64,000 nt of DNA. Origin: Comamonas antarctica (GTDB taxonomy: Bacteria; Pseudomonadota; Gammaproteobacteria; Burkholderiales; Burkholderiaceae_C). Positions within the stretch are counted from its first letter, which is position 1. Every line of letters begins with the position of its first letter. The notes below the pieces were generated by a model, which saw only the letters and a list, made by a program, of their open reading frames with translations, did no database searches and had not been told where the DNA came from. Where the stretch lies: positions 3,217,501 to 3,281,500 of the forward strand of contig NZ_CP054840.1 of NCBI RefSeq assembly GCF_013363755.1, read 5' to 3'. The translations under genes were made by a program, and so were the position numbers. Shown here one piece after another: positions 46,241 to 54,790 of the stretch.

Positions 46241-46275
46241 TGAAGAATGTGTGGTTTTTCGTCACACATTCTTCA
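46241..46275. promoter_or_regulatory. perfect 13-bp inverted repeat after the amidase gene
   Basis: TGAAGAATGTGTG (46241-46253) and CACACATTCTTCA (46263-46275) pair without mismatch around a 9-base loop. There is no T tract on the minus strand, so it is not a typical terminator. It lies ten bases after the amidase stop. Confidence 0.65.
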
Positions 46276-46284
46276 CAGAGCATT

Positions 46285-47541
46285 TCAGCCGGCGAGCATC
46301 GCGCGTTGCATCAACTCGACACCCGCGACGAAATCATCGATATCCATGGCTTCGTGCGGATTGTGCGAGCCGTTCTCGTTGCGGATGAACACCATGGCCG
46401 AAGGCACGCCGGCATTGGCAAACACCGCCGCATCGTGGCCCGCGCCGCTGGCAATGCGCTCGAGCTTCGGGCCTTCGCCCGCGGCTTCGAGGCGGTCCAG
46501 CCAGCCCGCATCCATGGTGGCCGGCTCGGTGAACAGCCGGTCGTCGAACTCGAAGCGCACGCCGCGCGCGCGTTCAATGGCCGCGCATTCCTCGCGCATC
46601 AGCGTGTAGAAGCGCTCGAGCGTCTGCGTGTCCTGGCTGCGCACCTCGAAGCTGAAGGCCACCTCGCCCGGTATCACCGAAACGGCATGCGACTGGGTGG
46701 AGGTCGAGCAGATACCGGTGGTCATCACCATGTCCATGCCCATCTGCAGCAGCACGCGCCAGTGCTCGTCCATGCGCGACAGCAGTTCGGCGACAGCCAG
46801 CAGCGCGTCCTTGCGCAGCCAGCGCGGCACCGCGCCCGAGTGGCCGGTTTCGCCGATGCAGCGCACCAGATTGTGGCGCACGTTGCCGCGGATGCCCGTG
46901 ACCAGCGCCACGGGCCAGCCGCGGTTGACCATGATCGGGCCCTGCTCGATATGCAGCTCCAGATAGGCGGCAATGTCGGCGGTGTCGATCAGCGCCTCGC
47001 CGCGCTCGATGGCACCGACATCGGCGCCGCAGCGGGCCATGGCCTCGCCCAGGCTGTCCACGCCATCGCGGCGCGGCCGCGCCAGCGTGGCCGCGGGCAG
47101 CTTGCCCAGCAGCGACAGCGAGCCCAGGTAGGCCTTGCCATACCAGGCGCTTTCCTCCCCGCGCAGCGCCAGCACGCGCACCGGCTGCGACTGCTCATGA
47201 CGGCCGCGCAGGCCCAGCAGGATCAGCATGCCGGCGACGATGCCGGCCAGGCCGTCGAAGTTGCCGCCCTGCGGCACGGAGTCGGCATGCGAGCCGATCA
47301 CCAGGCAGGGCGCGGCGCGCTCGTCCTCGGGCAGGCTCAGCCAGAGATTGCCGGCGCGGTCGCTCTCGCAGCGCAGGTCAAGCGCCTGCGCGCGCTCGGT
47401 GAGAATGCGCAGCGCGGTGTTTTCGCCCTTGCCGTAGCTCTCGCGCGTCACGCCCAGGCCGTCGCGCGTGGCCTCGCGGATCTCGGCCAGCAAGGAGAGC
47501 GCCAGCGCGCGGGTGTCGGTTGCGGTTTCGCAGGCCATCAT
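46285..47541 (-). CDS. hydantoinase/carbamoylase family amidase (M20 fold)
   Basis: This 418-residue metalloenzyme belongs to the family of N-carbamoyl-L-amino acid hydrolases, ureidopropionases and allantoate amidohydrolases. The metal-binding and catalytic elements are CLVIGSHADSVPQGGNFDGLAGI, RGEESAW, ELHIEQGPIM and the C-terminal SGAGHDAAVFA with ENGSHNPHE. The dimerisation lid has TSTQSHAVSVIPGEVAFSFEVRSQD. The start at 47541 overlaps the upstream gene by 4 bases (ATGA). Its substrate is probably an N-carbamoyl compound; the OPRT-like partner suggests a pyrimidine breakdown product. Confidence 0.88.
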   Translation of the reverse strand: MMACETATDTRALALSLLAEIREATRDGLGVTRESYGKGENTALRILTERAQALDLRCESDRAGNLWLSLPEDERAAPCLVIGSHADSVPQGGNFDGLAGIVAGMLILLGLRGRHEQSQPVRVLALRGEESAWYGKAYLGSLSLLGKLPAATLARPRRDGVDSLGEAMARCGADVGAIERGEALIDTADIAAYLELHIEQGPIMVNRGWPVALVTGIRGNVRHNLVRCIGETGHSGAVPRWLRKDALLAVAELLSRMDEHWRVLLQMGMDMVMTTGICSTSTQSHAVSVIPGEVAFSFEVRSQDTQTLERFYTLMREECAAIERARGVRFEFDDRLFTEPATMDAGWLDRLEAAGEGPKLERIASGAGHDAAVFANAGVPSAMVFIRNENGSHNPHEAMDIDDFVAGVELMQRAMLAG

Positions 47542-48209
47542 GCGCCGGTCCCTCCGTTGCGGATGGACCAGGCCACGGGCGAGGCCGAGAAATCGGCCAG
47601 CGTCGCCTGCTGCGCCGCGCTCAGCGTGCCGCTGGCCAGCAGCGCCTCGTGCAGGTGGCGCCAGGTGGCCAGCGCATGCAGCGCCAGGCCATGGTTGGCC
47701 AGCGTGCTGGCCTGCTGGGCGTAAAGCGCGTAGTCCAGCAGCACCAGCACGTCCTCGACCAGCGGGCCCGCGCGGCGCAGCGCCGCGACGGTACCGGCCT
47801 TGGAGCGGCCGTCGGTGGTCACGTCATCGACCAGCAGCACCTTGGCATCGGCGGGCAGCCGGCCTTCGAGCTGGGCCGTGATGTCCCAGCCCACGGGACG
47901 CTTGCGCAGGTACAGCATGGGCAGGTCGAGGCGTTCGGCCAGCCAGGCCGCAAACGCAATGCCTGAACTTTCGGTGCCGACAATGGCATTGATGCCGCGC
48001 GCGGCCACCAGGGGCTGCACGCGGCGCGCCGCCATGTCCATGATCTCGTTGCGCAGCACCACATCCGACATCAGGAGCTGGGCGTCCACATAGACCGGGC
48101 TGGCCCAGCCCGAGGTATAGATGAAGGGCTGGTGCGCGGCAATGCGCACGGCGCCCAGCGCCACCAGGGCCTGGGCAACGCGCGGCGCGTCGGAATCGGA
48201 AAGCAGCAT
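47538..48209 (-). CDS. orotate phosphoribosyltransferase-like protein with altered active-site loop
   Basis: This 223-residue type I phosphoribosyltransferase has the PRPP motif VLLVDDVTTDGRSK at 124-137 and an N-terminal YTSGWASPVYVDAQLL segment like the substrate hood of OPRTases. The flexible loop that in OPRTases carries a Lys-x-His-Gly pattern here reads RKRPVGWDITAQLEG (102-116), with the histidine lost. It is therefore more likely a paralogue than the housekeeping PyrE. It is coupled by overlap to the amidase and divergent from a LysR gene. A role in pyrimidine salvage or as a regulator is possible. Confidence 0.78.
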   Translation of the reverse strand: MLLSDSDAPRVAQALVALGAVRIAAHQPFIYTSGWASPVYVDAQLLMSDVVLRNEIMDMAARRVQPLVAARGINAIVGTESSGIAFAAWLAERLDLPMLYLRKRPVGWDITAQLEGRLPADAKVLLVDDVTTDGRSKAGTVAALRRAGPLVEDVLVLLDYALYAQQASTLANHGLALHALATWRHLHEALLASGTLSAAQQATLADFSASPVAWSIRNGGTGA

Positions 48210-48284
48210 GAACTTGTCCAGGGATGCAAAAGCGCGATGTTAAGAATCCCGCTCAAACGAAAGAAGTGGCTAAAATTCCGCGAG

Positions 48285-48297
48285 CCGTTCCAAACGG
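48285..48297. promoter_or_regulatory. palindrome in the OPRT-like/LysR divergent spacer
   Basis: CCGTT-CCA-AACGG lies about midway between the two divergent start codons and is a fair candidate for a regulator site. The gap of 163 bases holds no other gene. Confidence 0.45.
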
Positions 48298-48372
48298 TGA
48301 TGGCTCATGCAGCATGCGCATTACCACATGCATTTCTCGTACAGTGCCGCCGCGCTGCGGCCCGGGGTTCCA

Positions 48373-49344
48373 ATGTCCGATTTCACCGCTTCACGCAGCT
48401 TTCTGCGCCAGATCGACCTGTCCTCGCTCGACCTGTTCGTGCTGATCTGCGAACACGGCAGCATCGCGCGCGCCGCCGAGCAGGGCGGCATGGTGGCCTC
48501 GGCCGTGAGCAAGCGCATTGCCGAACTGGAATCGCTGGCGCGCACGCTGCTGCTGCTGCGCCATGCGCGCGGCGTGCGCCCGACGCCGGCCGGCAATCTG
48601 CTGCTGGAGCATGCGCGCACCATCCTGCTCGGGGTCGAGCATCTGCGCGACGACCTGAGCGAATATGCACGCGGCGTGCGCGGACTGGTGCGGCTGACCG
48701 CCAATGCCTCGGCCGTGGAGCAGTTCCTGCCCGAACACATCGCGGTGTTCGCGCGCCAGCATCCCGACATCCGCATCGACCTGCGCCAGGCCACCAGCCG
48801 CAATGTGGCGCGCGCCGTGCGCGACCATCTGGCCGACCTCGGGGTCTGCAGTCCCAGCGATGAAGCCGAGGGGCTGGAGTCGCTGCCCTACCGGCGCGAG
48901 CGCATGGTGCTGATCATGCCGCAGCAGCATCCCTTGGCACGCCACCGCGAACTGGCTTATGAGGAAGCGCTGGACTATGCACAGGTCGGGCTGCGCGACA
49001 GCTCCACCGTGCAGGAAATGCTCGACCGCGAGGCGCGCGTCGGCCGGCGCATGCTGCGCCAGCGCATCGAGGTCGACAGCCTGAGCGCGATGTGCCGGAT
49101 GATCGAATGCGGGCTGGGCGTGGGCGTGATGCCCGAGGGCGCCTACCAGCGGCTGGGCGAGACGCGCGAGCTGCATGCGGTGCCGCTGACCGATGCCTGG
49201 GCCGAGCGCACGCTCAATCTCTATGCCGTGCGCTTTGCCGACCTGCCCGCGCCCGCGCGCCACTTTGCGGGAACGCTGGTGCAGGAAGCGCAACTGCCCA
49301 CGCTAGGCAACGGCCTCGAATTCATGCCCCCGCCGCATTCTTGA
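48373..49344 (+). CDS. LysR family transcriptional regulator
   Basis: The start at 48373 (MSDFTASRSFLRQ) gives 323 residues. A LysR helix-turn-helix lies at about 15-75 (LFVLICEHGSIARAAEQGGMVASAVSKRIAELE, in pieces) and a periplasmic-binding-like effector domain follows. The start of the HTH has the expected dLdLF pattern. It is divergent from the OPRT-like/amidase genes, so these are its likely targets. Its last 42 bases overlap the tail of the HNH gene on the other strand. Confidence 0.9.
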   Translation: MSDFTASRSFLRQIDLSSLDLFVLICEHGSIARAAEQGGMVASAVSKRIAELESLARTLLLLRHARGVRPTPAGNLLLEHARTILLGVEHLRDDLSEYARGVRGLVRLTANASAVEQFLPEHIAVFARQHPDIRIDLRQATSRNVARAVRDHLADLGVCSPSDEAEGLESLPYRRERMVLIMPQQHPLARHRELAYEEALDYAQVGLRDSSTVQEMLDREARVGRRMLRQRIEVDSLSAMCRMIECGLGVGVMPEGAYQRLGETRELHAVPLTDAWAERTLNLYAVRFADLPAPARHFAGTLVQEAQLPTLGNGLEFMPPPHS

Positions 49345-49884
49345 GCTTCGGGGCAGATGGGCGGTGAGAAACTCCATCTGGTCGGCCAGGATGCGGCGGT
49401 TGCGCAGGATGAAGTCTTCCCAGAGGCTGGGCACATAGGGTGTGTAGAGCAGCGGCATGCGTGCCTGCTCGGGCGTGCGCGCGCCCTTGCGGTGGTTGCA
49501 GGGGCGGCAGGCCGTGACCACGTTCATCCAGTGGTCCTGGCCGCGCGCGGACTGCGGCAGGATGTGCTCGCGCGTGAGATCGTGTTCGGAGAACTGCTGG
49601 CCGCAGTAAGCGCAGACACCGCGGTCGCGCGCGAACAGCTTGCTGTTGGTGAGGCCGGGCTTGAGCGTATGCGGATTGATGGCCGGCATGCCGCGCGTGC
49701 CGATGATGCTGTTGACCTCGATCACCGACTGCAGGCCGGTGCGCGCATTGTGGCCGCCGCGAAAGCACGCAATCGCGCCGCCCGACTCCCAGCGCACGGC
49801 ATCGGCGGCGTAGTAAAGCACCGCCTGCTCGAGCGTGAGCCAGGACTGCGGCAGCCCCTGCGCGGACAATTTCAGCACCTTCAC
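49303..49884 (-). CDS. HNH endonuclease domain protein
   Basis: This 193-residue protein has a GTG start at 49884 with a perfect AGGAGG six bases upstream. The HNH domain has a zinc knuckle formed by CAYC (91-94) and CRPC (126-129), with the catalytic REHILPQSARG at 105-115 and NHRKGARTPEQA. The N-terminal half (QSWLTLEQAVLYYAADAVRW) is conserved in similar Burkholderiales proteins of unknown function. It could act in DNA repair, restriction or RNA processing; no partner gene is seen. Tail-to-tail overlap with the LysR gene is 42 bases. Confidence 0.85.
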   Translation of the reverse strand: MKVLKLSAQGLPQSWLTLEQAVLYYAADAVRWESGGAIACFRGGHNARTGLQSVIEVNSIIGTRGMPAINPHTLKPGLTNSKLFARDRGVCAYCGQQFSEHDLTREHILPQSARGQDHWMNVVTACRPCNHRKGARTPEQARMPLLYTPYVPSLWEDFILRNRRILADQMEFLTAHLPRSSRMRRGHEFEAVA

Positions 49885-49971
49885 GGCACGCCTCCTTTGC
49901 AACCGACATCGCCAAGGAACACCGGCCCGACCGCAACCTCCCGCGGCTATGGGCCGACCTGTCTCTGGCAA

Positions 49972-49977
49972 TATACT
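49972..49977 (+). promoter_or_regulatory. putative -10 for ribF
   Basis: TATACT lies 73 bases before the ribF start. No FMN riboswitch can be recognised in the leader. Confidence 0.4.
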
Positions 49978-50049
49978 CGCTTTCCCGCAAAAAACGGCAG
50001 GCCGCGCTGCATGGACGCGCGCGCAGCGCCAGCGAAACAAAGCATATTG

Positions 50050-51099
50050 ATGAAGATCTTCCGTGGCTTCCAGCATTCGGGGCGTGAACCGGCCTGCGCG
50101 CTGACGATTGGCAACTTCGATGGTGTGCACCGCGGCCACCAGGCAATGCTGTCGCTGCTCGCCGGCGAGGCACGCCAGCGCGGCGTGGCCACCTGCGTGC
50201 TGACCTTCGAGCCGCACCCGCGCGACTATTTCGCCGCGGCCCTCAAGCAGCCCGAGCTGGCGCCGGCGCGCATCTGCACGCTGCGCGACAAGCTCACGGC
50301 GCTCGAGCGCTGCGGCGTCGACCAGGTCGTGGTCCTGCCGTTCAACCAGCGCCTGGCCAGCCAGTCGCCGCAGGCCTTCATCGACGAAGTGCTGCGCGAA
50401 GGCCTGGGCGCGCGCTATGTGCTGGTCGGCGATGATTTCCGCTTTGGCGCGCGCCGCGCGGGCGACTACGCGATGCTCGATGCCGCAGGCCAGCGCAGCG
50501 GCTTCGATGTCGCGCGCATGAACAGCTATGAGGTACACGGGCTGCGTGTGTCCAGTTCGGCGGTGCGCGAGGCGCTGGCCGCGGGACGCATGGACGAAGC
50601 CGAGCGCCTGCTGGGACACCCCTACACCATCTCCGGCCATGTGCTGCATGGCCGCAAACTGGGGCGCCAACTCGCCGAATCCATGCCCGGCGCCAATGAC
50701 GGCTTCCGCACGCTGAACCTGCGCTTCGCGCACTGGAAGCCGGCGGCCGGCGGGATCTTCGCGGTGCATGTGCATGGCCTGTCCGAGCAGCCGCTGCAGG
50801 GCGTGGCCAACCTGGGCGTGCGGCCCTCGCTGGACCCGAACGACGTCAATGGCGGGCGCGTGCTGCTCGAGACGCATTGCCTGGATTGGCCCGACCATCT
50901 GGGGGCGGAAGGGGCATACGGTAAAATCATCCGCGTGGAACTTCTGCACAAACTCCATGACGAGCTGAAGTACGACAGTCTGCAGGCCCTCACCGAAGGG
51001 ATTGCCCGGGACTGCGATGACGCGCGCGCGCTGTTTGCCGCGCTGCCTGCGCCCACGTACACCGAAACCCGCCGCCAGACGACCCGCGATCGAATTTGA
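50050..51099 (+). CDS. ribF: bifunctional riboflavin kinase/FAD synthetase
   Basis: This 349-residue enzyme makes FMN and FAD from riboflavin. The N-terminal adenylyltransferase domain has [16 protein letters not shown] (nucleotide site), [23 protein letters not shown] and [14 protein letters not shown]. The C-terminal kinase domain starts at about residue 185 with GRKLGRQL and has [10 protein letters not shown] and ETHCLDWP. The start is ATG 50050. It leads the conserved ribF-ileS-lspA order. Confidence 0.97.
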   Translation: MKIFRGFQHSGREPACALTIGNFDGVHRGHQAMLSLLAGEARQRGVATCVLTFEPHPRDYFAAALKQPELAPARICTLRDKLTALERCGVDQVVVLPFNQRLASQSPQAFIDEVLREGLGARYVLVGDDFRFGARRAGDYAMLDAAGQRSGFDVARMNSYEVHGLRVSSSAVREALAAGRMDEAERLLGHPYTISGHVLHGRKLGRQLAESMPGANDGFRTLNLRFAHWKPAAGGIFAVHVHGLSEQPLQGVANLGVRPSLDPNDVNGGRVLLETHCLDWPDHLGAEGAYGKIIRVELLHKLHDELKYDSLQALTEGIARDCDDARALFAALPAPTYTETRRQTTRDRI

Positions 51100-51119
51100 C
51101 GCGCGTCCTGCGCTCAGCC

Positions 51120-51173
51120 GGCCCGGGCATGACGCCCGCGCTGCGCTCCCGCCCCGCTTTCCATGCCCGGGCC
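51120..51173 (+). promoter_or_regulatory. 12-bp inverted repeat between ribF and ileS
   Basis: GGCCCGGGCATG (51120-51131) and CATGCCCGGGCC (51162-51173) are perfectly complementary with a 30-base spacer. It lies 32 bases before ileS. No T-box or U tract is present. Confidence 0.6.
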
Positions 51174-51205
51174 AGATCCCGGGCAACGCTTCGCTTAAGG
51201 TTTCC

Positions 51206-54067
51206 ATGTCCGATCAAGCCAAAAACACCCCCGCCGCTGCGAACAGCTACCGCAGCACCCTGAACATGCCCGACACCCCGTTCCCGATGCGCGGCGACCT
51301 GCCCAAGCGGGAAGCCGGCTGGGCCCAGGAGTGGGAAGACAAGGGCATCTACAAGAAGCTGCGCGACGCGCGCTGCGGCGCGCCCAAGTTCATCCTGCAT
51401 GACGGCCCGCCGTATGCCAACGGCAAGATCCATATCGGCCACGCGGTGAACAAGGTGCTCAAGGACATGATCGTCAAGAGCCGCCAGCTCGAAGGCTTCG
51501 ACGCGCTCTACGTGCCGGGCTGGGACTGCCACGGCCTGCCGATCGAGAACGCCATCGAGAAGCTGTACGGCCGCAACCTGCCGCGCGACGAGATGCAGGC
51601 CAAGAGCCGCGCCTTCGCCACCGAGCAGATCGCCCAGCAGATGGCCGACTTCAAGCGCCTCGGAGTGCTTGGCGACTGGGACCACCCGTACAAGACCATG
51701 AACTTCGCCAACGAGGCCGGCGAGCTGCGCGCCCTCAAGCGCGTCATGGAGCGCGGCTACGTCTACCGCGGCCTCAAGCCCGTGTACTGGTGCTTCGACT
51801 GCGGCTCCTCGCTGGCCGAGTTCGAGATCGAATACGCGGACAAGAAGAGCCAGACGCTGGACGTGATGTTCCCCACGGCCGAGCCCGAAAAGCTGGCCGC
51901 GGCGTTTGGCCTGCCCGCATTGAACAAGCCGGCGGCCATCGTCATCTGGACCACGACCGCCTGGACCATCCCCGCGAACCAGGCGCTCAACGTCAACCCC
52001 ACGCTCGAGTACAGCCTGGTCGACACCGAGCGCGGGCTGCTGATCGTCGCCAGCGCGCTGGTCGAGAAGTGCCTGGCGCGCTGGCAGCTCGAAGGCACGG
52101 TGGTCGCCACCGCGCTCGGCGAGAAGCTCGACCACCTGAACTTCCGCCACCCGCTGGCCGAAGCCGATGCCGGTTTCGACCGCCTGTCGCCGGTCTACCT
52201 CGCCGACTACGCGACCGCCGACGACGGCACGGGTATCGTGCACTCGGCGCCGGCCTATGGCGTCGATGACTTCAACTCCTGCGTGGCCAACGGCATGGAG
52301 TACGACAGCATCCTGAACCCGGTGCAGGGCAACGGCGTGTACGCCCCCGAGCTGCCGCTGTTCGCGGGCCAGCATATCTGGAAGGCCGCGCCGGTCATCA
52401 TCGACACGCTGCGCGACGCCGGCCGCCTGCTCGACACCCAGACCATCACCCACAGCTACCCGCACTGCTGGCGCCACAAGACGCCGGTGATCTACCGCGC
52501 GGCCGCGCAGTGGTTCGTGCGCATGGACGAGGGCGAAGGCGTGTTCACCAAGGACAAGGCGCCGGGCACGCTGCGCGAGACCGCGCTGGCGGCCATCGAG
52601 CAGACCGCGTTCTACCCCGAGAACGGCAAGGAACGCCTGCGCGCGATGATCGCCGGCCGGCCCGACTGGTGCATCTCGCGCCAGCGCAGCTGGGGCGTGC
52701 CGCTGCCCTTCTTCCTGCATGTGGATTCGGGCGAACTGCATCCGCGCACCATGGAGATCATCGACCAGGCCGCGGCCATGATCGAGCAAGGCGGCATCGA
52801 GGCCTGGAGCCGCGTGAGCGCCGAGGAGATCCTGGGCGCCGACGAAGCCAAGCTCTACACCAAGAGCACCGACATCCTCGAGGTCTGGTTCGACTCGGGC
52901 TCGACCTTCTGGCACGTGATGCGCGGCACCCACCCCGACATGCACCACGACAGCGGCCCCGAAGCCGACCTGTATCTCGAGGGCCATGACCAGCACCGCG
53001 GCTGGTTCCACTCCTCGCTGCTGCTGGCCTCGGCGATCTTCGGCCGAGCGCCCTACCGCGGCCTGCTGACGCACGGCTTCACCGTCGACGGCCAGGGCAA
53101 GAAGATGAGCAAGTCGCTGGGCAACACCGTGGCCCCGCAGGACGTGTCGAGCAAGCTGGGCGCGGAAATCATCCGCCTGTGGGTGGCCTCGACCGATTAT
53201 TCGGGCGACCTGGCCATCGACGACAAGATCCTGGCGCGCGTGGTCGATGCCTACCGCCGCATCCGCAACACGCTGCGCTTCCTGCTGGCCAACGTCAGCG
53301 ACTTCGATCCGGCTGCCGACAGCGTGCCCTTCGAGCAGATGCTCGAGATCGACCGCTATGCGCTGGCGCGCGCGCACCAGCTGCAGACCGAGATCCTGGG
53401 CCACTACCAGGTCTACGAGTTCCACCCCGTGGTCGCCAAGCTGCAGCTGTACTGCTCGGAAGACCTGGGCGGCTTCTACCTCGACGTGCTCAAGGACCGC
53501 CTCTACACCAGCGCGCCCAAGAGCCTCGCCCGCCGCTCGGCGCAGACCGCGCTGTGGCAGATCACGCACGCGATGCTGCGCTGGATGGCGCCGTTCCTGT
53601 CGTTCACGGCCGAGGAAGCCTGGAAGATCTTCGGCGACAGCGAGACCATCTTCGTGGAGAAGTTCGTCGACCTGCCCGCAGGCGATGCCGCGCTGCTGGC
53701 CAAGTGGGCGCGCATCCGCGAGATCCGCGATCTGGTCAACAAGGACATCGAAGCCGTGCGCGGCACGGGCCAGGTCGGCTCGTCGCTGCAGGCCGAAGTC
53801 ACGCTGGCTGCCGAGCATGAAGACCTGGCGCTGCTGCAGAGCCTGGGCGACGACCTGAAGTTCGTGTTCATCACCTCGGCCGCGCAGGCCGTGGCCGCCG
53901 AGTCGGGCGCGACCCTGCAGGCCAGCGTGGCGCCCAGCGCGCACGACAAGTGCGAACGCTGCTGGCACTACCGCGAGGACGTGGGCAGCAACCCGGCCTA
54001 CCCGACGCTGTGCGGCCGCTGCGACAGCAACCTGCATGGAACCGGTGAAGACCGGGAATTCGCATGA
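51206..54067 (+). CDS. ileS: isoleucyl-tRNA synthetase
   Basis: This 953-residue class I synthetase charges tRNA-Ile. HIGH is at residues 76-79, the editing domain has the [14 protein letters not shown] signature, and KMSKS appears in [16 protein letters not shown]-terminal zinc finger is formed by CERCWHYR and CGRCDSN. The start at 51206 ([10 protein letters not shown]) has TAAGG upstream; the in-frame upstream extension overlaps ribF and is unlikely. Its stop overlaps lspA by four bases. Confidence 0.98.
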   Translation: MSDQAKNTPAAANSYRSTLNMPDTPFPMRGDLPKREAGWAQEWEDKGIYKKLRDARCGAPKFILHDGPPYANGKIHIGHAVNKVLKDMIVKSRQLEGFDALYVPGWDCHGLPIENAIEKLYGRNLPRDEMQAKSRAFATEQIAQQMADFKRLGVLGDWDHPYKTMNFANEAGELRALKRVMERGYVYRGLKPVYWCFDCGSSLAEFEIEYADKKSQTLDVMFPTAEPEKLAAAFGLPALNKPAAIVIWTTTAWTIPANQALNVNPTLEYSLVDTERGLLIVASALVEKCLARWQLEGTVVATALGEKLDHLNFRHPLAEADAGFDRLSPVYLADYATADDGTGIVHSAPAYGVDDFNSCVANGMEYDSILNPVQGNGVYAPELPLFAGQHIWKAAPVIIDTLRDAGRLLDTQTITHSYPHCWRHKTPVIYRAAAQWFVRMDEGEGVFTKDKAPGTLRETALAAIEQTAFYPENGKERLRAMIAGRPDWCISRQRSWGVPLPFFLHVDSGELHPRTMEIIDQAAAMIEQGGIEAWSRVSAEEILGADEAKLYTKSTDILEVWFDSGSTFWHVMRGTHPDMHHDSGPEADLYLEGHDQHRGWFHSSLLLASAIFGRAPYRGLLTHGFTVDGQGKKMSKSLGNTVAPQDVSSKLGAEIIRLWVASTDYSGDLAIDDKILARVVDAYRRIRNTLRFLLANVSDFDPAADSVPFEQMLEIDRYALARAHQLQTEILGHYQVYEFHPVVAKLQLYCSEDLGGFYLDVLKDRLYTSAPKSLARRSAQTALWQITHAMLRWMAPFLSFTAEEAWKIFGDSETIFVEKFVDLPAGDAALLAKWARIREIRDLVNKDIEAVRGTGQVGSSLQAEVTLAAEHEDLALLQSLGDDLKFVFITSAAQAVAAESGATLQASVAPSAHDKCERCWHYREDVGSNPAYPTLCGRCDSNLHGTGEDREFA

Positions 54068-54573
54068 TGGCGCCGACCGTCTCCGCCGTCAGCCGCCCGG
54101 CCATCTGGCCGTGGCTGGTCTGGGCGCTGGTGCTGATCGGTGTCGACCAGGTGACCAAGCAGTGGATCCTTACGCACTACCAGCTCGGCGACTACACGCC
54201 GATCACCGGCTTCTTCAACATCGTGCGTGCGCACAACACCGGTGCGGCCTTCTCCTTCCTGGCCGATGCGGGCGGCTGGCAGCGCTGGCTGTTCACCGGC
54301 ATCGGCGTGATTGCCACGGTGGTCATCGTCTGGCAGTTGCACGCCCACCGCGGCCAGCGCCTGCTGAGCCTGGCGCTGTCGAGCATCCTGGGCGGCGCCA
54401 TTGGCAACGTGGTCGACCGCATGCAGCATGGCTATGTCGTCGACTTCCTCGATTTCTACTGGGGCGCTTCGCACTTTCCTGCCTTCAATGTGGCGGACAT
54501 GGGGATCACCATCGGCGCGGTGCTGCTGATCCTGGATGAACTGCGGCGCATGAGGAAGAAAAGCAACTCGTGA
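54064..54573 (+). CDS. lspA: lipoprotein signal peptidase II
   Basis: This 169-residue aspartic peptidase cleaves prolipoprotein signal peptides in the inner membrane. Four membrane helices are predicted, with [35 protein letters not shown] and the catalytic-aspartate regions NVVD and AFNVADMGI. The start overlaps the ileS stop (ATGA at 54064). A stem-loop at 54582 probably ends the transcript. Confidence 0.97.
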   Translation: MMAPTVSAVSRPAIWPWLVWALVLIGVDQVTKQWILTHYQLGDYTPITGFFNIVRAHNTGAAFSFLADAGGWQRWLFTGIGVIATVVIVWQLHAHRGQRLLSLALSSILGGAIGNVVDRMQHGYVVDFLDFYWGASHFPAFNVADMGITIGAVLLILDELRRMRKKSNS

Positions 54574-54581
54574 GTCGACTG

Positions 54582-54618
54582 GGGCGGTTCCATGGTGATG
54601 GAACCGCCCTCTTCCTTT
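54582..54618 (+). terminator. terminator after lspA
   Basis: A 12-bp stem (54582-54593 with 54598-54609) is followed by a T-rich stretch that is interrupted by C, so it may be leaky. Confidence 0.7.
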
Positions 54619-54704
54619 TGGCAGGCCGCCCTGCGCCTGGCCGGCCCAGCAGGCACCCAAGCTTTACCGCTTTTTGGGCACGGTCGTCGCATCCACGTAG
54701 GTCA

Positions 54705-54734
54705 AACGCGCATAAACGCGCCAAAACGCGCCAT
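54705..54734. repeat. three 10-bp direct repeats upstream of the Na/Pi cotransporter
   Basis: AACGCGC recurs at 54705, 54715 and 54725, exactly 10 bp apart, within units AACGCGCATA, AACGCGCCAA and AACGCGCCAT. All copies thus face the same side of the helix, about 40-70 bp ahead of the -10 box. Confidence 0.7.
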
Positions 54735-54739
54735 TTCAA

Positions 54740-54777
54740 CCACATTTGTGGCATAGAGAACCACAGCGCGCTATAGT
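54740..54777 (+). promoter_or_regulatory. putative Na/Pi cotransporter promoter with palindrome
   Basis: TATAGT (54772-54777) is a good -10. The -35 region carries the palindrome CCACA-TT-TGTGG (54740-54751), a possible operator. GTGGCA at 54749 has 17-bp spacing. Confidence 0.5.
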
Positions 54778-54790
54778 GTTCGGTTCTCCC

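Noticed and set aside
49885..50049. FMN riboswitch ahead of ribF
   Set aside because: The spacer is too short and lacks the conserved multi-stem pattern of that riboswitch.
51100..51205. T-box leader of ileS
   Set aside because: No T-box sequence, specifier loop or antiterminator is present; only the 12-bp inverted repeat is seen.
50990..54037. 1015-codon minus-strand frame opposite ileS
   Set aside because: ileS is certain; this frame has no recognisable domain and ends near the gene limits only because of the codon bias.
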